From positions 1 through 64,000 of the forward strand of contig NZ_JADNDZ010000095.1 in NCBI RefSeq assembly GCF_015552075.1: 64,000 bases of DNA, written 5' to 3'. Made by a program: the position numbers and the translations under genes. Positions 43,855 to 54,900 of the stretch are shown one piece after another; position 1 is the stretch's first letter; every line of letters starts with the position of its first letter. Below the pieces are notes generated by a model, which searched no databases, was not told the origin of the DNA, and saw nothing but the letters and a program-made list of their open reading frames with translations. This DNA is from Collinsella aerofaciens. Lineage in GTDB: Bacteria > Actinomycetota > Coriobacteriia > Coriobacteriales > Coriobacteriaceae.

Positions 43855-44220
43855 TTAGTTCCTGGCGACGCTGTCGAGAATGCTGCGCATGATGGATACC
43901 AGGATGCTGCCCATAAAGGCCGATCCAAAGCTGGCAATGGAGATACCCGCGCCCAGCAGATTGACCGACAGGTAGCTGGCCAGCTCGAGCATAAAGCTGT
44001 TGACTACGAGCTGAAAAATACCAAGCGTGATAATAGTGAGCGGCAGCGAGATGACCGTCAGGAACGGCTTGACGAGCGAGTCGACGATGTTGAGGAACAG
44101 TCCCACGAAGGCAAAACACACCCAGGCGTCGGCTATGCCGAAGGGCTGAATGCCGGGGACGAGAAACGTTGCGATCGCGATGGCGATTGAGGTAAAGAGC
44201 CAGTTAAGCATAAAGCGCAT
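43855..44220 (-). CDS. Four-TM phage holin-family membrane protein
   Basis: The 121-residue protein has four hydrophobic segments and matches the mycobacterial-type four-TM phage holin family (PF04020-like) pattern, including GLFLNIVDSLVKPFLTVIS and LPLTIITLGIFQLVVN. Despite the name, chromosomal members are found widely outside prophages and their role is unknown. No phage gene adjoins it. The ATG at 44220 follows AAAGGA; an upstream in-frame start lacks a site. Confidence 0.85.
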   Translation of the reverse strand: MRFMLNWLFTSIAIAIATFLVPGIQPFGIADAWVCFAFVGLFLNIVDSLVKPFLTVISLPLTIITLGIFQLVVNSFMLELASYLSVNLLGAGISIASFGSAFMGSILVSIMRSILDSVARN

Positions 44221-44543
44221 GGTGGAAATCCTTTCTTGCGCAAGACGTGGCAAAGAGGCGTGAGAGGCACGTGCCTTTGCAACTCGGATAGATGCGCGGG
44301 CACGGCCCTGTTTGGGCGCCCATTGTCTCAGATATTCATGGAGCTTGCGTGCGTATTCGGTTTCAAAACGGCGTTCGTCCTAGAAAACGCGCCGCTGGCA
44401 GAGAGTCTTGTCGCTTTAGTTTGGTGGTGTGCTACACTGCTACGGGCAAAAGCCACAAGCGTTGCCCTATTGCATAGAACGGGCGAACGATGTCCGATGT
44501 CAGTATCAACTTCGATGCCTTTTGGCGGGTTTGGCGGTGATCG
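44221..44543. other. Divergent intergenic region before the YerC-like gene
   Basis: The 323-bp region between divergent genes has no supported coding sequence. A possible promoter for the rightward gene is TTGTCG (44408-44413) with TACACT (44433-44438), but the 19-bp spacing is long. No repeats were seen. Confidence 0.35.
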
Positions 44544-44843
44544 ATGAATATCGAGAACATGTTTGACAAGCCTGATGTCAAGCAGCTGGTCCACGCATTT
44601 AGCCTTTTGGACGACGAGAAAGATATCCAAGCGTTCTTGACCGATATCTGCACGCCGCGCGAGATTTGTGATCTATCGCAGCGTCTGCAGGTCGCGCGTT
44701 ACCTGGACGAGGGCGAGCCCTATGTTGAGGTTCAGGCGCGTACCGGCGCTTCGTCCACCACGGTGAGCCGTGTGTCCAAGGCACTCAACGGCGAGTACGG
44801 TGGCTACCGTAAGATTCTCATTAAACTGGAGGATGGCGAGTAG
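44544..44843 (+). CDS. YerC/TrpR-like DNA-binding protein
   Basis: The 99-residue helical protein matches the YerC/YecD branch of the TrpR superfamily: CTPREICDLSQRLQVARYL then a helix-turn-helix in YVEVQARTGASSTTVSRVSKAL (two overlapping parts). It would act as a dimeric DNA-binding regulator with unknown effector and targets. Its ribosome site is weak (GGCGGTGA). A terminator follows, separating it from the addB-like gene. Confidence 0.9.
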   Translation: MNIENMFDKPDVKQLVHAFSLLDDEKDIQAFLTDICTPREICDLSQRLQVARYLDEGEPYVEVQARTGASSTTVSRVSKALNGEYGGYRKILIKLEDGE

Positions 44844-44864
44844 GCCGCGCCAAAAACGAATTGT

Positions 44865-44894
44865 GCAAAACCGCTCCTCCGGGGGCGGTTTTTT
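44865..44894 (+). terminator. Intrinsic terminator after YerC-like gene
   Basis: AAAACCGC-TCC pairs with GGG-GCGGTTTT around a short loop, followed by TTTT. Confidence 0.87.
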
Positions 44895-44920
44895 GATCCC
44901 CTGGGGACGGAGGAAATCTG
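44894..44920. repeat. Repeat family C, half copy
   Basis: TGATCCCCTGGGGACGGAGG plus AAAT matches the right arm of the 27148 palindrome and again abuts a terminator. Confidence 0.55.
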
Positions 44921-44998
44921 TTGGCGTGGGTCAAATCTGTCCGCTTGGGCGGGTAGGATGGATACATTGATTATTGCGAACAGTTTGAGCGGAGGACC

Positions 44999-47900
44999 AT
45001 GCCTGTTCGAATCTATACCACCAATGCCGGCACGGATTTGAGCGATGCCGAGTCGGCGTTGCTTGCCGACCTTATTGCCCGCCACGGACGTGCCGTGCTG
45101 CTGGCGCCTACGTTTGCCGAGCTCGACCTGTGCCGTCATGATGCGGCGGAAGCCGGGGTTTCACTAGGTATCGACTACAAGACGCCTACATCGTGGCTTC
45201 GCTCGCTTTGGGAGCTTTTGGGCGACGGACGCGGTTTCGTGGACAACCTGCAACGCCAGATGCTGTTTTCGGACATGGTAACGCGTCTCGACGATGCCGA
45301 TTTGCAGCCGCTTTCGCGCAGTCAGGGCACGGTGCGCATGCTCGCGCGCATGGCCCGCGACGTGCTGCCGGGTGTGGCGGGGACGACGGCCGAGCGATGC
45401 CGTGGAAACAATTGCCAGCCTGAGCCAAAAAGCGATGCCGAGGCTCGTGTGTTCGAGCTTTTGCGCGCATATGCGGACGGTTTGGACCGTCGAGATATGG
45501 TCGAGCCCTGCGAGGCAGCCGACATTATGGCCGGTGTCCTGGCCGATAGCCTGCCGGCGTGCACCCGCGCCGTATGCGTGCGCGGTATCACGTCGTTTAC
45601 GTACGCACTGCTCGAGCTACTGTCTGCCGTGGCGAACAATGGGGGAGAGGTCGTCGTGCTGCTTGCCCGCGAGCAGGCGGCGATGCGCGAGGAGCTTGCC
45701 GTGGCATTTGATGCCCGCGGTGTGCTGTTTGAGGTCGCGCCGCTGGGGGAGGACGCCGTCGCGTCTGATGCCGCTTGCGGGACCGCCGCTCAGCCTGCCT
45801 TTATTGAGGTCGCTGGCCCCCATGCCCGTGCTCATGCTTATGCGGACGCAATTGATGATCTGGTAAAAACGTGCCGGGGTTCCGAGGTCGACGGCGTCGC
45901 GACGCCTGCCGACCCTGTGCGCGTGCTCGTTGTTTCTGCCCGGGCACCCCAGCTGTTCGTTGAGCTCGCCTCTCGTCTGGCGGCTCGTCATATCGCTTCC
46001 GAGACAACTGAGTTCACGGCGTTTTCCCAGTCCATCGCGGGCAGGCAGTTTACGGCGCTCGCCGGCCTGATCGAGCGCATGAAGGCCGCCGATGAGGGCA
46101 TGGCGTCAAAGACCGAGTGGTGGCCCGCGCCGGAGCTTACCGACTGGATCTACAGTCCGCTTTCGGGTGCCGACGCCGCGAGCGCCCGCGGCTTCGACAA
46201 GAACATGCGCCTGTCGCGCAGCAAGACCGCTGCGGGCGTCAAGAGCCTGCTGCAGAGCGTGCAGGGCCAGGTGAGGGGCGCCCGCAAGGCCGCCAGCGAC
46301 GATAATTGGTTTAAGAATGTGCCGTGCGTGGTCTCGGACGTGTTTCAGGCGCTGTGGCGCGACAAACCCGTGACGGCGCTCAAGGCCATGCTCGCCGTTG
46401 CAGAGGCGCTGCCCGATCGCGCTCTAGGCGGTCTTGACGGCCAGGCCCGTCGTCAGGCAGAGACGGCTTTGCTGCGCCATGCCATCGACATCCTTATGAA
46501 CGATGCTCGCGCGCTCGACGTGTCGCAGGCCGCGACCGTGCCGGTTCTCGACGGCGTTCGAACTAAGGTGGACAAGCGCAGCACCGCCTACGATTACGAG
46601 ACCTACGAGGTCGATCGCACGCCACGGGCGCAAGTGCGCTTCGTGTCGCTTGCCGATGCGTCGGTTTTGCGTCCTGGCGGCTACGATGCCGTGCTGTTTG
46701 CCGATGTCGACCTGGACAGCTATCCGCTTTCGCACGAAGAGGGCCCGCTTGCCACGTTGATGGCCGAGCTGCGCCGCGACGGCGTGTCTTTGGAGCCCGC
46801 CGCCCTGCTGCGCGTGCGCTTTGGCCGTGCAATGCAGGCGACGAGCGGTCCGGTCGCGCTTGCCCGCGTGACACACGATCGCCAGGCGCGAGAGTGCTAC
46901 CCGGCAGCCGTATGGACCGAGCTGCGGGCACATGCCGAGGCCGCTGGCGCTGCCAAGCCCACGTGCGTGGGCGAGGGCGATATCATCGCCGACTTTGATC
47001 CCGCGGCAGGTGAAGGCCTCAAGCGCGAGCGCGTGACCTGCGAAGCCCCTCAGCACCTGAGCGATGAAGCCATTCCGTATCTGGTTCTGCGCCGTCGCGA
47101 TGGCGAGGGCGAGAACGCGCCGCTCGTGCCGCGTCTGACGTCCGCCTCGCAGATCGAGGCCTATTCTACCTGTCCACTGTGCTGGTTCGTGTCGTATCGC
47201 GTCAAGCCCCAGTCTATCGACGCGGGCTTTGACAACATGGAGAAGGGCAACTTTGTCCACGACGTGCTGGAGCATCTGCATGCCCGTCTGCCCCAAGAAG
47301 GCATGGAGCGCGTGACGCCCGAGAATCTGCCGCGTGCACAGGAGCTGCTGCACGAGGTCTTTGACGAGACGTTGGCCGAGCACGCTGGCAAGCGCGGCAC
47401 GGAGGGCCCGCTGGTGCCGCTCTCCCCGGTGGAGGAGCGCCAGGTGGCCGAGATCTTGCCGCAGCTGGAGGGTGTGCTTGCCTACGAGTCCGAGGCACTT
47501 GCCCCCTTTGCCCCGCGCTACCTGGAGTTCGCCTTCAACGAGCTCAAGGTCGAGTATGCCGGTTGGCCGCTTGGCGGGCGCATCGACCGCGTGGACGTGG
47601 ACGCCGAGAATCGTGCCGTGGTGATCGACTACAAGCATCGCACGGGCGTTGAGGAGTTTAAGCTCGCCGACCCTACGGTGCGCGACGAGGAATCGGGCAC
47701 GGCACCCATCGACGATCCGCGCTGGTTGCCACCACATACCCAAACGCTTATCTACGCCCAGGCCATGCGCCGGGCGCTGGATTTGGACACCCGCGCGGCG
47801 CTCTACTTTTCGACCAAGGGCGGCAAGCCGGCGTTGCGCGGTGCCGCGAGCGCCGAGCTGCTCGAGGAAGAGCGCGGCGACGGCCGCATCCCGGGCCTTA

Positions 47901-48094
47901 AGAAAGGTTTCCCCGGCGAGGGTGGCAGCATGGACTTCGACGCCCTGCTCGATCGCGTGGAGGCCGGCATCGCCGAGCGCTTGCGCGAACTCGAGGCGGG
48001 CAACGTCGCTGCTGTCGACCCGGCGTCGACGCAGGCCGCGCATGCCCGCTGCTCGTATAACCACGAAGGAACGTTTGTAAGGAGGGACGTGTAG
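44999..48094 (+). CDS. AddB-like PD-(D/E)XK nuclease subunit
   Basis: AddAB resects double-strand breaks for recombination. The 1031-residue protein has the AddB/RecC-like layout and a C-terminal RecB-type nuclease domain with GGRIDRVDV and VVIDYKHRTG (near 859-885, Asp and Lys of the active site). Two features differ from Bacillus AddB. No Walker A is visible at the N terminus (LLAPTFAELD in its place). The Fe-S cysteine set looks incomplete: STCPLC near 722 and a single late Cys in HARCSYNHEG. It may thus be a structural and nuclease subunit only. The ATG at 44999 follows GGAGG. The helicase gene starts three bases after the stop. Confidence 0.84.
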   Translation: MPVRIYTTNAGTDLSDAESALLADLIARHGRAVLLAPTFAELDLCRHDAAEAGVSLGIDYKTPTSWLRSLWELLGDGRGFVDNLQRQMLFSDMVTRLDDADLQPLSRSQGTVRMLARMARDVLPGVAGTTAERCRGNNCQPEPKSDAEARVFELLRAYADGLDRRDMVEPCEAADIMAGVLADSLPACTRAVCVRGITSFTYALLELLSAVANNGGEVVVLLAREQAAMREELAVAFDARGVLFEVAPLGEDAVASDAACGTAAQPAFIEVAGPHARAHAYADAIDDLVKTCRGSEVDGVATPADPVRVLVVSARAPQLFVELASRLAARHIASETTEFTAFSQSIAGRQFTALAGLIERMKAADEGMASKTEWWPAPELTDWIYSPLSGADAASARGFDKNMRLSRSKTAAGVKSLLQSVQGQVRGARKAASDDNWFKNVPCVVSDVFQALWRDKPVTALKAMLAVAEALPDRALGGLDGQARRQAETALLRHAIDILMNDARALDVSQAATVPVLDGVRTKVDKRSTAYDYETYEVDRTPRAQVRFVSLADASVLRPGGYDAVLFADVDLDSYPLSHEEGPLATLMAELRRDGVSLEPAALLRVRFGRAMQATSGPVALARVTHDRQARECYPAAVWTELRAHAEAAGAAKPTCVGEGDIIADFDPAAGEGLKRERVTCEAPQHLSDEAIPYLVLRRRDGEGENAPLVPRLTSASQIEAYSTCPLCWFVSYRVKPQSIDAGFDNMEKGNFVHDVLEHLHARLPQEGMERVTPENLPRAQELLHEVFDETLAEHAGKRGTEGPLVPLSPVEERQVAEILPQLEGVLAYESEALAPFAPRYLEFAFNELKVEYAGWPLGGRIDRVDVDAENRAVVIDYKHRTGVEEFKLADPTVRDEESGTAPIDDPRWLPPHTQTLIYAQAMRRALDLDTRAALYFSTKGGKPALRGAASAELLEEERGDGRIPGLKKGFPGEGGSMDFDALLDRVEAGIAERLRELEAGNVAAVDPASTQAAHARCSYNHEGTFVRRDV

Positions 48095-48097
48095 ACC

Positions 48098-51000
48098 ATG
48101 GATCTTTCGACTTTGATGCCGCAACAGCTGCAGATTGTCAAAACGCTCGACCGCCCGCTGTTTGTCTCGGCGGGCGCCGGTTCGGGTAAGACCTTTACCC
48201 TCACGCGCCGCATCGTCTATGCGCTCTCGCCCGAATCCGGTCCGTTCGTCGAGCATCTGGACCAGGTGCTCGCCATTACCTTTACCAAGGATGCCGCGGC
48301 CGAGATCCGCGACCGCGTGCGCCGTGCGCTTATCGACGAGGGTATGGACGAGGAAGCACTGACCGTCGACGACGCGTGGATTTCGACCATTCACGGCATG
48401 TGCTCGCGTATCCTGCGCGCGCACGCGCTGGAGCTGGGCATCGACCCCGAGTTCACGGTGCTCACCGATACCGACGAGCTCATGGATCAGGCTGTTGAGC
48501 ATGTGCTGGGTCGCGCGACGGCACCCGATGCCGCCCCCGAGCTCGCGGCATCGCTCAAGGCCCTCTATGCCTGGTATCCCATGGCGGGCGAGGGCGGTTC
48601 CTTTGGCGGCGGTGCGACCATCAAGGGTCTGGTGCGCGACCTGCTGGAGCTGTCGAGCCAGTTGCCGGGCGGTATGGACGACGTGCGCGTGGCGCGCGGC
48701 CAGGCCGATACCTCGGCACTCGCCGATGCCTATCGCGCGGCGCTGGGTGCGAGCAAGGCCTCGACCGAGAAGGCGCAGGCGGCGCTCGATGCCATCGACG
48801 CGTTCGAGGCGAGCGGCAAGACCATGGCCGATGCGGCGCGACTCATGATGTCGTGCACCATGCCGCGCGCGAGCAAGGCATTCCCTAAGGAGCAAGCCGA
48901 GCTGCTCAAGGCCGAGGCCGCCGATGCGTTTATCAATATCGTGCTTGCCTGCGGTGGCCCGGCGCTCGATGCGCTGGTGGGCCTGGCCCGTTCCGTGGAG
49001 GCGGAGTACCGTGCGCTCAAGGCCGACCAGTCCGCGCTCGACAATAACGATCTGCTGCGCATGGCATATGAGGCGCTGCGCGATTATCCCGCCATCCGAG
49101 CCGCCTACGAGGGCCGCTTTAAGATGGTCATGATCGACGAGTTCCAGGATACCGACCAGATGCAGGTCGACCTGATCCGTTACCTGACCGGCGCGGGGGA
49201 GCGTGCGCTTTGTACCGTGGGCGATGCGCAGCAGTCGATCTACCGCTTCCGCGGCGCCGAGGTCGAGGTCTTCCGTCGCCAGGAGCGCAAGGTGGGCTCG
49301 TCTACCGCGCCCGAGGCGACTGCCGCGGCCGACGCCCCTGCTGGCGAGCTCGTTAAGCTCGTGCGCAACTTCCGCAGCCATGACGAGGTGCTGCGTTACG
49401 TGGCGCGCGTCTTTGATGGCGACGATGGCGGCCTGATGCAGGGCTTTTTGGATCTTGAGGCGAGCGACGGCCGCAAGGACACGCTGGTGGCGGACGCCTC
49501 GCGTCGCCAGGCCCTCTTTGTTGCCGGCGGCAGTACGCAGGAGCGCACGCAGGCCAAGGCCCGTGCGATCGCCGAACGCTTCCGCGCACTTGCCGATGCC
49601 GGCCAGCCCCAGGGCGGCATGGTGCTGCTGCTGGGCCGCATGACCAACGCAGATGTCTACGCGCAGGCTTTCCGCGATCAGGGGCTCGACTGCGTCATCG
49701 CGGGCGGCTCGGTCTTTGCCCAGGCTGCCGAGGTGCAGACGGTGCGTGCCCTGGTCTGCGCGCTCGCCAATCCGGCCGATACGGCGCAGGGCCTTATGCC
49801 GCTGCTCGCCTCGCCGATGTTTGCGCTCGGCGCCCAGGAGTTCCTGGCGCTGGCGACCAAACTCGACGAGCAGACAGGCGAGACGTCGCGCCGCAACATC
49901 GATGCGGGCATCATGAGTGATTTCGACGTGCCGGGTTTGCAAGACTTGCCGCTGGTGACGCGCGCCCGCGAGGTGCTGCGGTATGCGCTTCGTCGCGTGG
50001 GCCGCGATTCGTTCGCCGCCATCGCGCGCGACGTGGTCAACGCCTCCGGCTGGTTTGTGCGTCTGGCACAGCGCGGTCCCGAAGGCAAGGCCATTGCCGC
50101 CAACGTGCTCAAGGCGCTCGACGCCGTGGCCGAGGCGGAGGCCGAGTTCGGTAACTCGCCGCGTTCCATCGCGCTGGCCTTCGACCGCTTCTTGGCGGGC
50201 AAGGAAGCCCCGGGTGCCCTCAACGAGGAGGGCGACGGCGCGGTGCGCATCATGACGGTTCACGCCTCTAAGGGTCTGGAATATCCGGTCGTGGCGGTCG
50301 CCGAGTGCTTTGGCGTGCGTAAGCCCTCGGGTGCGGCACAGATGGGTCGCGTCGAGGGAGGAGCGCAGGTCGTGGCGCTGCCGGCACGCTTCGACGGCGT
50401 TAAGCTCACCGACGGAACCTTTGTGAAGGGCGACGACGTCAAAAAGCAGTTTGAGCACGCGTTTAAGGGCAAGGGCACGTCGCTGTGGCTACCGCCGGAG
50501 CTCATGGAGGATGTCTGCGCGACGGGTTCTCCCGCCGAGGCATTCGTTCGCCTGCGCAACGACGACCTGCAGCTTTCGCTCGAGGAGCGGGCTCGTCTGC
50601 TCTATGTCGCCATGACGCGTGCGCGCGAGCTGGTGATCTTGGCGATGGATGCCGGCGTGAGCCGCGGCAAGGTGGCGGCGCCGACCTTCGATGTCGAGAC
50701 GGATCTGACCTACGATGTCCTGCGCCGCATTCTGCCGACGGACGCTCTGGACATGCCGCAGCTCGATAGCGACCGTTTGGTGTTCGACAACTCCAAGCCG
50801 GGCGACTACGAGCTCATCTCGCTCGCGGGCTTTACCTTTGGCGAGCAGGCGTTTGAGGCCAACGCTTCGCTGGATGTCGAGGGCAGGCTTGTCCGCGGCG
50901 ATGCCGATGCAGATGCTGCCGACGATTCGGCCAGTACAATCGTCCCTGGTCCTGCCGACCCCAAGCCCGATTCGTTTGAGCTTGTGTATCCCCAGGCAGT

Positions 51001-51730
51001 GGGCGTGCGCATGGGCATCTGTCCATTTCCGGTGCGTGACTCGTATAGCTACTCGTCAATCGCCGCGGCGCTCCATGCCGAGACAGAAGACCGTGCCGCC
51101 GAGGCGCGTGTGCCCATGGACGAGGCTGGCGATGATGCGGAGTCGGATGGTTCCGAGATGACGGATGCGGACGTGGCCGCTGTCGAGCCCGCCGGCAACC
51201 CCATGGCGCTGGGCTCGGCGTTCCATGCCGCCTGCCAGTGGCTGATCGAGATGGGTTCCGATGCGCTGCCCGCTGAGCGTGCCGATGCTCTGGCGCGCCT
51301 GTGGCGCCTGACGCCGGAGCAGCGCGAACGCTTCGACGTTGCCCTGAACCGCTGGCTCAAGTCGGCTGTTCGTGCCGATCTGCTCGCGTGGCCGTGCGTT
51401 CGCGCCGAGGTGCCGCTCTTTTCGCTGGGCTGCGAGGACGAGGACATCGCTCGCTACGGTGCCTATGCCGAGGGCGCCATCGATGCACTGGCCACCGACC
51501 CGGCCGATCCGTCGCGCGCCCTGGTCATTGATTACAAGACGGGCGGCACGCCGGACGAGACGCCGGACCAGCTGCTCGAGAAGCACGCCCTGCAGGCGCG
51601 CGTTTACGCCGACGTGTTGCACAAGGCGGGCTTTGAGGCCGTGACCGTCAAGTTCGTCCGCGTGGAGCAGCCGGATCCGACCCTCTTCGTCGAACCCGCC
51701 GAACCTCAAGTGGTCACCTACAACTTCTAG
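48098..51730 (+). CDS. AddA-like UvrD-family helicase-nuclease
   Basis: The 1210-residue protein is a superfamily 1A helicase joined to a RecB-type nuclease. Motif I is SAGAGSGKTFTLT (near 24-36), motif II is MIDEFQDTDQMQ (near 345), motif III is in VGDAQQSIYRFRGA and motif VI is in LYVAMTRARELV. The C-terminal nuclease has GAIDALA and LVIDYKTGG (near 1145-1150). With the preceding AddB-like subunit it should bind and unwind DNA ends. A low-complexity acidic insert near 930-1020 is unusual. It is tightly coupled to the upstream gene. Confidence 0.93.
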   Translation: MDLSTLMPQQLQIVKTLDRPLFVSAGAGSGKTFTLTRRIVYALSPESGPFVEHLDQVLAITFTKDAAAEIRDRVRRALIDEGMDEEALTVDDAWISTIHGMCSRILRAHALELGIDPEFTVLTDTDELMDQAVEHVLGRATAPDAAPELAASLKALYAWYPMAGEGGSFGGGATIKGLVRDLLELSSQLPGGMDDVRVARGQADTSALADAYRAALGASKASTEKAQAALDAIDAFEASGKTMADAARLMMSCTMPRASKAFPKEQAELLKAEAADAFINIVLACGGPALDALVGLARSVEAEYRALKADQSALDNNDLLRMAYEALRDYPAIRAAYEGRFKMVMIDEFQDTDQMQVDLIRYLTGAGERALCTVGDAQQSIYRFRGAEVEVFRRQERKVGSSTAPEATAAADAPAGELVKLVRNFRSHDEVLRYVARVFDGDDGGLMQGFLDLEASDGRKDTLVADASRRQALFVAGGSTQERTQAKARAIAERFRALADAGQPQGGMVLLLGRMTNADVYAQAFRDQGLDCVIAGGSVFAQAAEVQTVRALVCALANPADTAQGLMPLLASPMFALGAQEFLALATKLDEQTGETSRRNIDAGIMSDFDVPGLQDLPLVTRAREVLRYALRRVGRDSFAAIARDVVNASGWFVRLAQRGPEGKAIAANVLKALDAVAEAEAEFGNSPRSIALAFDRFLAGKEAPGALNEEGDGAVRIMTVHASKGLEYPVVAVAECFGVRKPSGAAQMGRVEGGAQVVALPARFDGVKLTDGTFVKGDDVKKQFEHAFKGKGTSLWLPPELMEDVCATGSPAEAFVRLRNDDLQLSLEERARLLYVAMTRARELVILAMDAGVSRGKVAAPTFDVETDLTYDVLRRILPTDALDMPQLDSDRLVFDNSKPGDYELISLAGFTFGEQAFEANASLDVEGRLVRGDADADAADDSASTIVPGPADPKPDSFELVYPQAVGVRMGICPFPVRDSYSYSSIAAALHAETEDRAAEARVPMDEAGDDAESDGSEMTDADVAAVEPAGNPMALGSAFHAACQWLIEMGSDALPAERADALARLWRLTPEQRERFDVALNRWLKSAVRADLLAWPCVRAEVPLFSLGCEDEDIARYGAYAEGAIDALATDPADPSRALVIDYKTGGTPDETPDQLLEKHALQARVYADVLHKAGFEAVTVKFVRVEQPDPTLFVEPAEPQVVTYNF

Positions 51731-51739
51731 CCCTCAGAT

Positions 51740-51807
51740 AACTTGCGGTGGAATACGGACTGTTTTGGCCAAAAAAGCCGCCAAACAGTCCGTATTTCAC
51801 CGCAACT
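51740..51807. repeat. Palindromic repeat family B, copy 3
   Basis: CTTGCGGTGGAATACGGACT and AGTCCGTATTTCACCGCAA flank a GGCCAAAAAAGCC centre that is itself a hairpin. One pair is a G-U wobble at the same place as in copy 1. It lies just after the addA-like gene. Confidence 0.88.
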
Positions 51808-51906
51808 GCAAGAGGAGCCGTGTTGGTTTGGCTAGGTTCGGGTGCTGTCCGTGCCGTGCGGTAAAATCGTTCAGTCAGAACACGAACCCGCATCGGAGCT
51901 CATCAC

Positions 51907-54900
51907 ATGGCATTCGTCCATCTGCACAATCACACTGTTTTTTCCATGCTCGACGGCGCAACCCGTATCCAGGATATGGTCAACCGTGCCGTTGAGCTGG
52001 GTATGCCCGCTGTGGCCATTACCGACCACGGCTACATGTATGGCGTGCCCGACCTGGCGCTGGCCTGCGACGCCGTCAACCACAACACGCCCGAGTACAA
52101 AACCTGGAGCCACGACAAGGCCTTCCTGGAAAAGGATCGCCGCGACGAGCTGGTGGAGCCCGATCCCGAGGAAAACCCGCGCGAGCATGCCCAGTATGTG
52201 AAGGACATGGCCATGTGGGACGAGAAGGGCAACATCGACGAGCTCAAGCCGCCTCTGGTCATCAAGCCCATCTTTGGCTGCGAGGTCTACTTTACGCCGG
52301 ACGAGACCCTTGCTCGCGACCATAAGCCCGAGCTCTACCACATGATCCTTCTGGCCAAGGACCAGGAGGGCTACGTCAACCTGATGCAGACGGTCTCCGA
52401 GGCAGCCGTGCAGGGCTTTTACTACAAGCCCCGCGTGACGCTCGACAACCTGCGCCGCCACGCCAAGGGCATGATCTGCACCAGCGCCTGCATCGCCGGC
52501 ATCATTCCCAAATACATCGACCGCGGTGACATGGAGGGCGCCATCAAGTGGGCCGAGACCTTCCGTGATACCTTCGAACCTGGCGACTTTTATATCGAGA
52601 TCCAGGAACACGGCATCACCACCGACAACGGCCTGACCGATGAGCAGATGGACCGCACGCTCATCGACATCGCCAAGCAGGTAGGCGTCAAGGTCATCGC
52701 CACCAACGACTTCCACTACCTGCGCCGCGAGGACGCTCCCGTGCAGGACGTCATCATGTGCATCGGCATGAACGCCAAGGTCGACGACCCCAACCGCATG
52801 CGCATGACTGGCTCGGAGTTTTACATGAAGACCGAGGAGGAGATGCGGGCGATGTTCCCGTATTGCCCCGAGGCCTGCGACAACACGCTCGAGATCGCCG
52901 ACAAGTGCTACGTTGAGCTGGACTGGGATTCCATCATCCTGCCGCGCTTCCCGTTGCTCGACCCCGGCGAGACGCACGAGAGCCAGTTCCGCCGCGAGTG
53001 CGAGAAGGGGCTGCGCCAGCACTACGGCGACGACTGGGCCACGCGCGAGATCGGTGGCGTTAACATCAAAGAGCGCTTTGAGTACGAATACAAAGTCATC
53101 TGCGACAAGGGCTTTGCCGCCTACTTTTTGATTGTTGCCGAGTACGTGCAATGGGCCAAGGACAACGGCATCGGCGTCGGCCCCGGCCGTGGCTCGGCTG
53201 CCGGCGCTATCGTCGCCTACGCCATGAACATCACCGCGTTCGACCCGCTCGAGAACGGCCTGATGTTCGAGAGGTTCCTGTCCCCGCAGCGTACCGAGAT
53301 GCCCGATATCGATATGGACTTCGACGATGAGCGGCGCCTCGAGGTCGTGGAGCACGTTCGCCAGCTCTACGGCCCCGAGAAGGTCACCCACGTCATCACC
53401 TACTCGACCATTAAGGCCAAGCAGGCCATCAACGACGCCGCTCGCGTCCTGGACTACCCGGTCTACATGGGCCAGCGTCTGTCCAAGATGGTCTCGAGCG
53501 ACCCCAAGGTCAAGCTCAAGCAGGTGCTCGAAAAGCAACCCGGCAAAGAGGATCTGTTTAACCCCGATTTTGCCGAGGCATATAAAAAGGACGACGACGC
53601 CCGCCGCATCATCGACACGGCGCTCTCGATCGAGGGCCTCACCCGTGGCGAGGGCGTGCACGCGTGCGCCGTTCTGATCTGCCGTGACCCCGTCAACGAG
53701 CACGTGCCCACCAAGCTCGACACCAAGGGCGGCGTCGAGATTACCCAGTACGAGGGCCATACCGTTGCCGACATGGGCCTGCTCAAGATGGACTTTTTGG
53801 GCCTGCGCACGCTGACGGTTATCTCCAAGGCCAAGGCAAACATCAAAAAGAACTTCGGCATCGACATCAAAGAGGAAGAGATTCCCTTTGACGACCCCGA
53901 GATCTTTAAGCTCATGGGCTCCGGTCACACCGCCGGCGTCTTCCAGGTCGAGTCCGCCGGCATGACGGCCACGATCAAGAACATGAAGCCCACCGAGTAC
54001 AAGCACGTCGTAGCATTGATCGCTCTGTACCGCCCGGGCCCGCTGGGCGCCGGCATGGTCTCGTCCTACATCAACCGTATGAACGGCAAGGAGCCGGCCG
54101 TCTCCTACGACGACCGTCTGGACGACATCCTGGGCGAAACCTACGGCACCATGGTCTACCAGGAGCAGGTTATGCTCATCTCCGTCGAGATGTGCGGCTT
54201 CTCCAAGGGCGAATCGGACTCGCGTATCCGTAAGCCCGTGGCTAAGAAAAAGATCAAGCTGCTCACGTCGACGGTGCTGCACTGGGAGGATGGCTCGGAC
54301 GAGACCACCTACGACCACTGGATGAACGGCGCTATCAAGAACAACTACACGCGCGAGGTCGCCCAGAAGATTTGGGACGATGTTCTTGAGTTCGCGTCCT
54401 ACGCCTTTAACAAGTCGCACTCCGCCGGCTACGCCATCCTGGTTATGCAGACGGCGTGGCTCAAGGCGCACTATCCGCACGAGTACATGGCGGCCGTTCT
54501 GACGTCCTACACGGGCAAGACCGACAAGATCGTGCACTACGTCTCGGCGTGCCGTCACGACGGCATCCCCGTGCTTTCGCCAGATGTCAACGAGTCCGGT
54601 ACCGAGTTCACGGCTACCAAGGAGGGCGTGCGCTTTGGTCTGGCCGGCATCCGTGGCGTGGGTACCGGCGTGGCGCAGGCGATTATCGCCGAGCGCGAGG
54701 CGGGCGGTCCGTTTAAGACGCTGCACGACTTTGTCGAGCGCGTGGACTCGAGCCAGGCCAACCGTCGCGTGATCGAATCGCTGATCAAGGCAGGCGCCTT
54801 CGACTCCACGGGGTATCCGCGTCGCCAGATGATGCACTTTGTGGACAAGAACAACCCCGAGAACATCATCGATGCCGCGGTAAAGCGCCAGAAGGACCGC

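Noticed and set aside
43855-44220. Prophage remnant
   Set aside because: The protein belongs to a family named holin, but no lysin, integrase or structural phage gene is nearby and the family is common on bacterial chromosomes.
46424-50458. Long minus-strand open frame opposite addB/addA
   Set aside because: This 1344-codon frame is a shadow of the GC-rich plus-strand genes. Its product is compositionally odd (His-, Arg- and Ala-rich), while both plus-strand frames carry clear family motifs.
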